Of a stretch of DNA of 64,000 nucleotides, positions 56,493 through 64,000 are shown in pieces. Where the stretch lies: the NCBI RefSeq assembly GCF_029873635.1, contig NC_080422.1:5312001-5376000 (forward strand), read 5' to 3'. The notes beneath the pieces are model-generated. The model made no database searches. It saw only the letters and a list, made by a program, of their open reading frames with translations, and had not been told where the DNA came from. The stretch's first letter is position 1; each line of letters opens with the position of its first letter. Made by a program: the position numbers and the translations under genes. This DNA comes from Malania oleifera (Eukaryota > Streptophyta > Magnoliopsida > Santalales > Ximeniaceae).

Positions 56493-56933
56493 TGTAACGA
56501 CCCGAAAAATATTGATATTTAAATATTAAAATGGAAACAGAAATGAAAGGAGGTAATAAGCGTTCGTCGATGACATTGCATTTTGGATGGAATAACTCGA
56601 AAGTATTACACAGGGCCTCGTCGGCGAAACAGGGAGTTCATCAACGAGAAAATACCGAGAGGGGTTTTTGGGATGGCCTGAAATTCATCGACGAGGGAGG
56701 AAGTTTTTCGATGAAATTATTGAAGGACTCGTCGATGAATCCAGCCCTATAAATAGCTGAAACCCAGATTTTTATGAAATTTCAGCTCAGGAAATTCCTT
56801 TCTCTCTCTCTACGTCCCTCCCTCCTTCTCTCTTTGATTCCGGGCCTGTTTCTCACCGGATCGAAGATTTGAGGCTACCACGAGCTTAGGAGTGTATGCA
56901 GTTTGGCCGGGCTGGAGTAGTGTAGAGTATATT
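56493..56933 (+). mobile_element. Start of another gypsy LTR (family A), split by the homeobox element
   Basis: TGTAACGACCCG start, CGTCGATGA-type motifs (56,562-56,740), TATA box TATAAATA at 56,749-56,756 and a CT-rich leader. It stops at 56,933 where the next LTR inserts; the remainder is outside the window. Confidence 0.8.
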
Positions 56934-56945
56934 TGTGATGACCCA

Positions 56946-56976
<31 letters not shown>

Positions 56977-59476
56977 TGATTAAAGTACAATAATAATAAA
57001 ATAATAAAAATGGTCATTTAGTTAATATCAATATATAAGTATTTTTCTGTAGGATCCTTGATTCCATATTTGATGCCTAAGAAAGACCTTGTCTTAGCGA
57101 GTGCTCAGAGACCATTGCGGCTCAGTCGCTCCCTGGAGGTCGGCCTGGTCAAAATGGAATTTCATAGGATAAACAGGATAGACACTATTTGTACACGTAA
57201 ATAAGTATATATACATAAAATAGTGTTTTGACAGACATAATTTGTCGAAATACATAATAAGATAATAATAATATAGGTATCATATGTGGGGCCCACAATA
57301 CTATGTGGGGTCCACATGAGTCCCGGAGCCACAAGACACTGTTTATATACGTAAATAAGTACATAAAATAATGTTTTAACTGATATAATTTGTAGAGATA
57401 TATGATAAAATAATAATAATATAGGTATCCTATGCGGGGCCCACAAGATTGTGTGGGGCCCACATAAGTCCCGAAGCCGTATGGAGGTTTTCACAAGTCT
57501 CAAAGCTATGTAGGATGCATAAAATCGTATAAGAGTTATTCGAGTTACGTAGGATCCATTCGGGTCTCGAAGTTGTGTGGGGCCCACAAGACCATGTGGG
57601 GCCCACATGAGTTTTTAAAATTTAAATTTAATTCTTGTTCAAAATAAATAATAAAATAAATAAATACTTAAAATAGTTTATAAGTAATAACAATGATAAT
57701 AATAATGACAATAATGATTAAGAAAAATAATAAAATAATAAAATAATTAATTAACTAATTGATTAATTAATTAGGTAAGTAGTTAATTAAAAATTTATTT
57801 AGTGGGAATGGTGGCAAGCACTCCCACATGGCCTCCATCCCCATCCCATACTCAACCCATACCTTGCCCATCCCTTGCCCATTCTTTAATTTTAAAAAAA
57901 AAATAATTTCACCCATCTCCCCACATTTTTATAAATTCTATTTCTTCCCCAAAATTTTCCTATAAATAGGGAGCTCTCAACCTTCATTTTTCACAACAAT
58001 TTTCCAAGGAAGAGAAGGATTAGTGAGTGAAAGAATTTGTGGTGGAGAGAGAATTTTTGAATAAATTCTCAATCACCCACTTTTTCCGATCTCATTTCTT
58101 AAAGATAACTATTGTGTTCGTAGCACACGGTAAAAGAAGAAGGTAAGTAAATTTTGATTATGTTAGTTTCTTTTTATTTTAAATTCATACCCGAGCTTAT
58201 TTTGTACGAAAATTTTAATTATGTTACTTAGTTCCACAAAATTTCCATGAGTTTATTTTTACGCATATTTAATTATACCAGTTCTATCTTTAATATACTT
58301 GCATCTATTTTTGGGTTAAGAAATGTTCCAATCCCCTCGGGTAAATTTTCAGCATTTCTTTCTATTCAAAAATAAAATTATATATATTTTTAACACAAAA
58401 ATTGTGTGGCATGAGTTTATTTCTACGTTACATTTTTTTTTATGTAAATATGAGTAAAGATGAGATTTTCACGATATTATTTTAAATTGCATAAATTATA
58501 ATAAGATGATTTTCAAACCCCTTATGGCAACGAAAGTTCAAAGTTACAGATGCTCGGTACCGCAGCTTAAAGTTTATACGGATCAGAGTGCACCCACACT
58601 GTTTACAGAGTGGTTATTTATGTTAGTGGATTTCTCCTGAGTGCACACCTGGTTTAAGTCCAGGACTTAATAAGGAAAATCTCACTTAAAGTTTACGTAC
58701 GTTGATTTAGTTTGGTCGGCCAGCCAGCTAAGTCCAGTCTTCGGACCGCACAACCCAGTCATGGGGGTAAACATGACTTACGGCAAACAGGCCTAAGGGT
58801 GGGTTTTTATAATATATGTTTATACACATTTAATTACGTGTACAAAGTTACTGATGATTTGAAGGAAAAGTGTAAGTTTACGTGAAAAGGATCATTTTGG
58901 TACTTAAATGACGATCTAAGGAACACGTATAAGGAAAAGTATATGTTTATCATTAAATATTTTTACAGTTTTAAAGTTAAAAGTTTAATTTAGCAGTTAT
59001 AGTATATGATTGTAAAAATTTACTGTTGAAATTGATGACAAAAGTTTTATGCAGAAATCTTTAAAGTTATGTTTATTCTAAAAGCAGTCTTGAAATTATA
59101 GTATTAAATATTATTTTACGAAATTCTTTAAAAGCTCATTTTGACCACACACTAATAATAATCTTATTTACTTACTGAGCGTCGTCTCACCCCAATCATA
59201 TTTTATTTCAGATAACTCTGAAGGACATGTCGGAAATCAGGCTTAGCAAGCAGGCTTAGCAAGCATGCGGGTGGGGATTAGAAAAAAATAAAGATTAATT
59301 AGAAATATAGTATGATTTCAGATATTTACGTTTGTGTAATTTTCTTCTTTTGAAATAAATGATTGTAACATGAATAATTAGCGCTCTGGTTTAATAAGAA
59401 TCGAGTTTATTTGCTTCCGCTGTAAATCAGTAGTAAAAAGTTAATATCCCAGGCCCCTCGGGGTCGGGGTGTTACA
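56934..59476 (+). repeat. 5' LTR of the homeobox-carrying element
   Basis: TGTGATGACCC ... GGTGTTACA, 2,543 bp. U3 has two tandem ~150-bp units (57,180-57,333 and 57,334-57,482) and six GTGGGGCCCAC-type sites. TATAAATA is at 57,961-57,968. The conserved ACTGAGCGTCGTCTCACCCC block is at 59,174-59,193, followed by TTTCAG. The open frames found in this LTR are repeated identically in the 3' LTR and look non-coding. Confidence 0.9.
57286..57606 (+). promoter_or_regulatory. Six GTGGGGCCCAC-type sites (TCP-site-like) in U3
   Basis: Sites at 57,286-57,296, 57,305-57,315 (GTGGGGTCCAC), 57,434-57,444 (GCGGGGCCCAC), 57,453-57,463, 57,577-57,587 and 57,596-57,606. Five contain GGGCCCAC, which fits the GGNCCCAC consensus of class I TCP transcription factors, known regulators of growth. 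That TCP proteins bind here is inference. Confidence 0.5.
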
Positions 59477-59478
59477 TT

Positions 59479-59490
59479 TGGTATCAGAGA
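59479..59490 (+). promoter_or_regulatory. Primer binding site
   Basis: TGGTATCAGAGA, one base off the initiator Met-tRNA site, two bases after the 5' LTR. Confidence 0.9.
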
Positions 59491-60563
59491 ATAGGTTATA
59501 GATTCTGTAGACTTTAAGAAATAATTTACCAGAGCATAGGATATAAGTTCTACATACTCTAATATATAAATTTTACTAAAGCTTAGATATAAAACATTAT
59601 TTGGGTAGGATTGGGTAGTTTAAAATATTTATTTTAGTTTGTTATATTATTATACGTTAATAATAGATTTATGATTTTAAAATAACATTTGATCATTATT
59701 TAAGAATAGATCCTAAAGATAGTAGCATTGGAGGAAATGAGATTTACGTGAAGGCTCCCAAGGACAGGTAATAATTATAAATTCTCTAAGAAAAATAGTA
59801 GTATTATTGAAGACACGTTAATTAATTTAAATATATTATTTATGTTTGTAGAAACATGTACCCATATTAATGATTTATAATTAATTGTCAAATGCATTAA
59901 TAATTTAAATTTTTATATATATAAATATAATAATAATATGTGAGATTTAATTATTTTCACTGTTGTTTTTTTCACTAAATATATAAGAAATAACCCATTA
60001 GACCCTACTGAATTTAGAAGTGCTACACATACAAATAGATATGAACAAACGGTCTATTATGAAATCTGAATTTACCCAAAATTTCTTTGCATGTATAAGT
60101 TGGATATGAATATGTATTTTTTTTTTACATCACATATTTAGTTATCAACAGAACATTCAAACTTAATTTAGGAAAATATATTTTGGCAAAATATTTAATT
60201 TTAATTTTGTATTAATTTATAATGAATTAAATATAATTTAAATATTATATATAGTTAAATTCAATATATATATATATAATCCCTTAGCATGTGTAAGTTA
60301 AATATATCTATTTTTTTTTTTTCATTACATATTCAATTTCCATCAAGTATCCAAGTTTAATTTAGGAGTACAAATTTTGATGAAACCTTTAATTTTGTAT
60401 AAATTTATAAAAGTTAATACAACTTAAAATTTTCTATATAAAAAAAAAAAATATACATGTATATTTTTTAATGAAAGCAATATAAAAATTTACTAATTTC
60501 TTTCAAATAACTAACCAATGTCAAATCATCAATTGGCAAAACATGCCCAACATATATTTGATC

Positions 60564-60615
<52 letters not shown>

Positions 60616-60660
60616 AATGTTAATGGAATATATATATAAAAGGGGTACTCTTGTAGTTAT
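59491..60660 (+). other. Leader and AT-rich internal region of the homeobox element
   Basis: The leader resembles the gypsy leader at 25,568-25,875 ('CCAGAGCATAGGATATAAG' against 'CCAGAGTATAGGATGTAG'). At 59,706-59,740 a stretch lines up with the gag start at 25,876 (CCTAAAGATAGTAGC against CCTAAGGATAATAAC), but the ATG is ATA. The rest is AT-rich, with a ~195-bp imperfect tandem duplication (about 60,085-60,280 and 60,285-60,460) and an (AAT)n run (60,566-60,613). No ORF. Confidence 0.6.
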
Positions 60661-60836
60661 AAAAAAAAAAAAAAAAAAAGGGGCCTCATGGGTGGAAATC
60701 ATCGGCTATAGCTCACTTACCCCCGAAGCAAGGTCAGGGCATGAGACCACTTGGGCGTAGTGGGGACTCGAACCCGCGATCACATGGATGCACGGCCGGT
60801 TCCTTACCACTAGGCCACCCACCCAAGTGGTGATCT
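60661..60836 (-). mobile_element. tRNA-derived SINE inside the homeobox element
   Basis: On the minus strand: GGGTGGGTGGCCTAGTGGTA head with A box (plus positions 60,807-60,817) and GGGTTCGAGTCCCC B box (plus positions 60,762-60,774), then a ~90-bp body ending in a T run (A run 60,661-60,679 on the plus strand). The T-rich end recalls SINE families that stop in oligo(T). It looks like a tRNA by its boxes only; the acceptor stem does not close, so it is not a tRNA gene. Confidence 0.75.
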
Positions 60837-60921
60837 AAGGATGAAATTAATTATAGTTAAAGCATTAATAAAGATGTAAAAACATAAAAAGAACCAAGAG
60901 TTTGCAAATTTTGCAATACGT

Positions 60922-61203
60922 GTCACTCGCTCAATTTCCGCGACACATGTCGCTATCCCTCGATTTGTGCAAAACGCGTTAATCGATATCTGTGACACGC
61001 GTCACCCCCTCTCGGTTCTCACGACACACATCGTTATCCCTTGATTTGTGCAAAATGCGTTGATTGATATCCATGACACGCGTCGCCCTCTCTTGATTCT
61101 CGTGACACTTATCATTCTCTCTCGATTTGTGCAAAATGCATTGCTCGATATCCGTGACACACATCACTCTCTCTCGATTTCCACAACACGCGGCCATTCC
61201 CTT
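60922..61203 (+). repeat. Tandem array, 3.5 units of 79-81 bp, upstream of TATA box
   Basis: Units start at 60,922, 61,001, 61,082 and (partial) 61,163. Each contains GATTTGTGCAAAA(C/T)GC, an ATCGATATC(C/T)GTGACAC-like stretch, and GTGACACGCGTC-type near-palindromes at the unit joint. The array ends directly at a TATA box. Its place upstream of the homeobox ORF suggests promoter or enhancer repeats. Confidence 0.85.
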
Positions 61204-61210
61204 ATAAAAA
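61203..61210 (+). promoter_or_regulatory. TATA box of the homeobox ORF (putative)
   Basis: TATAAAAA within CCTTATAAAAAGGG, 126 bp upstream of the ATG at 61,329, directly after the tandem array. Spacing fits a leader of roughly 90-100 nt. Confidence 0.65.
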
Positions 61211-61328
61211 GGGTACGCCCTCCTCAAACTCTAAGCATCACAGTTTTCTACCATCTTGAGCAACCACATTTCGGTTTGAAGAGATTAGTTCTTCCCAACT
61301 TTTCTCTTGGTTGTCTCATTACTCAAAA

Positions 61329-62021
61329 ATGTTGCCAAATCACCCAACTCCCGAAGTTGCTGAGAGCAGCACTAGATCGTCGAACCAAAGATGGAGACCC
61401 AGTAGGGCACAGCTGGAGATTCTAGAGGAGGCCTTCCACAGCAGTCAAGGGGAACTCCCTTCAGTGGAGCAGACTATCTTGCTTGTAGCACAACTCCGAC
61501 AGTATGGTCCAATCGAGCCGAAAAATATATGCTTTTGGTTTGAGAACCGTAGGCGTAGGCGGGGATCAGTTGGAGAAGCCACTATCTCAACAACTGCCCC
61601 ATCAATTCTCCATATTACCTCCTCCGCCACTACCGACCCGAGCAGTGCCCCTGCCATTCTTCCAACCCTCTTCCCTATCGAGAATATTCCGCCTGTGAAA
61701 CTTACAACTAATATCTCACCAATGAGCCATATCCCTTACAATGGCAATATCACAGTCACCACACTAAGGGTTTCGGATAATGCTGGCCTACTTCGACACT
61801 TCAAGGAAATCCGATTCGCAATGAGACTTATATACGGGCCACCAATAACTCGGGAAGAGAGCAGCTCTTCCTCCTTCGCCGAACAAATGGGCGTCCTCTC
61901 CCTTTTTCCGACCCAAGCCGGCGACATTATAAGAGGTCAATTCTACCAAGAAAGAACCCAGGCGGTTAGCAGTGACACCACTAGTACTGCGATAGATGTT
62001 GACGTTGATCTAAGGCTCTAA
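61329..62021 (+). CDS. WUSCHEL-related homeobox (WOX)-like protein carried by an LTR element
   Basis: This is an uninterrupted 230-residue ORF with no introns. The start is ATG 61,329; an in-frame TTG at 61,311 is not a likely start. A homeodomain of WOX type spans residues ~19-80: 'QRWRPSRAQLEILEEAF' (helix 1), 'QLRQYGPIEPKNICFWFENR' leading into the recognition helix, and a basic run RRRRR. WOX proteins normally have WFQN; here Gln50 of the homeodomain is Glu (residue 72) while Asn51 is kept. A Ser/Thr/Pro-rich linker follows. VLSLFPTQ (189-196) resembles the WUS box (T-L-x-L-F-P), and the C-terminus ends DVDLRL, an EAR-like repressor motif. WOX factors act in the nucleus to keep stem cells and shape organs. 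Position between PBS and polypurine tract, in sense, means that it moves with the element. Whether it is expressed is unknown. Confidence 0.85.
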   Translation: MLPNHPTPEVAESSTRSSNQRWRPSRAQLEILEEAFHSSQGELPSVEQTILLVAQLRQYGPIEPKNICFWFENRRRRRGSVGEATISTTAPSILHITSSATTDPSSAPAILPTLFPIENIPPVKLTTNISPMSHIPYNGNITVTTLRVSDNAGLLRHFKEIRFAMRLIYGPPITREESSSSSFAEQMGVLSLFPTQAGDIIRGQFYQERTQAVSSDTTSTAIDVDVDLRL

Positions 62022-62290
62022 AGGCCAGATCTCGTATATTATTATTATTTTTTTATTTATTTATAGGACATGTATGATATATATACATATATATAATTAT
62101 CTTTTTCCACATCTTCTGAATTTCTTTTCCATTTCAACCTCTATTAGACCAACGATTCACATTTCAATTCCCAAAATAAAATACTTCATTAAATTGACCC
62201 TCAATCTATTCTAAGATTTAGTTAAATCGTTAATCAATTTACTCTTTCTAATAGTGTAACCCAATTATACAGTACTCATTTTAAATTAGC
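62022..62290 (+). other. 3' region between homeobox ORF and polypurine tract
   Basis: AT-rich, no ORF. It may include the 3' UTR of the homeobox transcript (AAAATAAAATAC near 62,173 could act in polyadenylation). Confidence 0.4.
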
Positions 62291-62327
62291 AAATTTCGAG
62301 GACGAAATTTTTATAAGGAGGGAAGAT
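62291..62327 (+). promoter_or_regulatory. Stem-loop and polypurine tract of the homeobox element
   Basis: AAATTTCGAGGACGAAATTT (62,291-62,310), identical to 2,977-2,996, then AAGGAGGGAAGA directly before the 3' LTR. This proves that the internal region and 3' LTR are one element of plus orientation. Confidence 0.9.
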
Positions 62328-62340
62328 TGTGATGACCAAA

Positions 62341-62379
<39 letters not shown>

Positions 62380-64000
62380 TAAAGTACAATAATAATAAAA
62401 TAATAAAAATGGTCATTTAGTTAATATCAATATATAAGTATTTTTCTGTAGGATCCTTGATTCCATATTTGATGCCTAAGAAAGACCTTGTCTTAGCGAG
62501 TGCTCAGAGACCATTGCGGCTCAGTCGCTCCCTGGAGGTCGGCCTGGTCAAAATGGAATTTCATAGGATAAACAGGATAGACACTATTTGTACACGTAAA
62601 TAAGTATATATACATAAAATAGTGTTTTGACAGACATAATTTGTCGAAATACATAATAAGATAATAATAATATAGGTATCATATGTGGGGCCCACAATAC
62701 TATGTGGGGTCCACATGAGTCCCGGAGCCACAAGACACTGTTTATATACGTAAATAAGTACATAAAATAATGTTTTAACTGATATAATTTGTAGAGATAT
62801 ATGATAAAATAATAATAATATAGGTATCCTATGCGGGGCCCACAAGATTGTGTGGGGCCCACATAAGTCCCGAAGCCGTATGGAGGTTTTCACAAGTCTC
62901 AAAGCTATGTAGGATGCATAAAATCGTATAAGAGTTATTCGAGTTACGTAGGATCCATTCGGGTCTCGAAGTTGTGTGGGGCCCACAAGACCATGTGGGG
63001 CCCACATGAGTTTTTAAAATTTAAATTTAATTCTTGTTCAAAAATAAATAATAAAATAAATAAATACTTAAAATAGTTTATAAGTAATAACAATGATAAT
63101 AATAATGACAATAATGATTAAGAAAAATAATAAAATAATAAAATAATTAATTAACTAATTGATTAATTAATTAGGTAAGTAGTTAATTAAAAATTTATTT
63201 AGTGGGAATGGTGGCAAGCACTCCCACATGGCCTCCATCCCCATCCCATACTCAACCCATACCTTGCCCATCCCTTGCCCATTCTTTAATTTTAAAAAAA
63301 AAATAATTTCACCCATCTCCCCACATTTTTATAAATTCTATTTCTTCCCCAAAATTTTCCTATAAATAGGGAGCTCTCAACCTTCATTTTTCACAACAAT
63401 TTTCCAAGGAAGAGAAGGATTAGTGAGTGAAAGAATTTGTGGTGGAGAGAGAATTTTTGAATAAATTCTCAATCACCCACTTTTTCCGATCTCATTTCTT
63501 AAAGATAACTATTGTGTTCGTAGCACACGGTAAAAGAAGAAGGTAAGTAAATTTTGATTATGTTAGTTTCTTTTTATTTTAAATTCATACCCGAGCTTAT
63601 TTTGTACGAAAATTTTAATTATGTTACTTAGTTCCACAAAATTTCCATGAGTTTATTTTTACGCATATTTAATTATACCAGTTCTATCTTTAATATACTT
63701 GCATCTATTTTTGGGTTAAGAAATGTTCCAATCCCCTCGGGTAAATTTTCAGCATTTCTTTCTATTCAAAAATAAAATTATATATATTTTTAACACAAAA
63801 ATTGTGTGGCATGAGTTTATTTCTACGTTACATTTTTTTTTATGTAAATATGAGTAAAGATGAGATTTTCACGATATTATTTTAAATTGCATAAATTATA
63901 ATAAGATGATTTTCAAACCCCTTATGGCAACGAAAGTTCAAAGTTACAGATGCTCGGTACCGCAGCTTAAAGTTTATACGGATCAGAGTGCACCCACACT
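62328..64000 (+). repeat. 3' LTR of the homeobox-carrying element, cut by window end
   Basis: Aligns with 56,934-58,600 with a simple-repeat length difference of a few bases at its start, one extra A near 63,041, and otherwise line-by-line identity as far as I compared. It carries the same palindromic GTGGGGCCCAC sites and a TATA box at 63,361-63,368. Confidence 0.95.

Larger units (their letters stand above)
56934..64000 (+). mobile_element. Young non-autonomous LTR retrotransposon carrying a WOX-like homeobox gene
   Basis: 5' LTR 56,934-59,476, primer site 59,479-59,490, internal region 59,477-62,327, polypurine tract to 62,327, and 3' LTR from 62,328 to the window end. The two LTRs agree over all ~1.67 kb that can be compared, apart from an (AT)n length, A-run lengths and one C/A position. 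Gag, protease, RT and integrase are absent, so it depends on enzymes from a relative. The stem before the polypurine tract and the gag-start-like remnant tie it to Tekay elements. The internal region holds a SINE, a tandem repeat array, a TATA box and one intact ORF in the sense direction. Confidence 0.9.

Noticed and set aside
57162-57608. Minus-strand ORF in the LTR, repeated at 62,561-63,007
   Set aside because: It repeats only because the LTR repeats. It runs over the palindromic GTGGGGCCCAC sites and AT runs and resembles no protein family.
60680-60836. tRNA gene
   Set aside because: A and B boxes are present but the acceptor stem does not pair and a ~90-bp tail ending in a T run follows; it is a tRNA-derived SINE.
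61311-61328. Longer N-terminus of the homeobox ORF from position 61,311
   Set aside because: The codon there is TTG; the first in-frame ATG is 61,329.
1-64000. Endogenous pararetrovirus, organelle DNA, rRNA genes
   Set aside because: No movement-protein or coat-protein-like region, no chloroplast or mitochondrial gene and no rRNA sequence was recognised; all RT-bearing pieces fit LINEs or Ty3/gypsy elements.

Overview
This window is nuclear DNA of a flowering plant, most likely a eudicot. It carries one split host gene with GT-AG introns and plant-type AT-rich spacers. The rest is nested plant retroelements: Ty3/gypsy chromoviruses of Tekay/Del type, an Athila/Tat-type element, L1-type LINEs, tRNA-derived SINEs and a TRIM. 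The species cannot be named from the sequence.

Layout. 1-5.6 kb: a minus-strand LTR, a decayed Tekay-like pol and its 3' LTR, then a piece of a second LTR family. 5.6-11 kb: AT-rich spacer with MITE-like inverted repeats, a SINE with a perfect 15-bp target duplication, and a GC-balanced stretch (9.9-10.3 kb) that could be an orphan 5' exon. 11-21.9 kb: a ~39-bp minisatellite interrupted by a 566-bp TRIM and by a minus-strand gypsy element, whose left LTR is itself split by a 5.7-kb L1-type LINE. 23.7-27.1 kb: a plus-strand Tekay-like element (LTR, PBS, gag, start of protease) cut off by a second LINE. That LINE runs to 42.1 kb but is split by a solo LTR (28,976-30,726) and by an 8.3-kb block with inverted-repeat ends (32,428-40,734). 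A third LINE piece lies in reverse at 42.1-42.8 kb.

The only clear host gene is MED7 (Mediator subunit 7), five coding exons between 43,414 and 48,305, 169 residues, intact. Its second intron (3.7 kb) holds repeat insertions. Spacer with a SINE follows. At 50.3-55.7 kb two related LTRs stand in opposite orientation, then a minus-strand Tekay integrase/chromodomain remnant and the start of another LTR.

The most striking object is at the right end (56,934 to beyond 64,000): a very young LTR retrotransposon. The comparable parts of its LTRs differ only in simple repeats, one A-run and one C/A position. It has a PBS and a Tekay-type polypurine tract but no gag-pol. Its only substantial ORF (61,329-62,021) encodes a 230-residue WUSCHEL-related homeodomain protein with a WUS-box-like motif and a C-terminal EAR-like DLRL. 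The ORF follows a 79-81-bp tandem repeat array and a TATA box that look like its own promoter. It therefore reads as a mobile element carrying a developmental transcription factor as cargo. Several LTR families here also carry arrays of short palindromes or repeats upstream of their TATA boxes.
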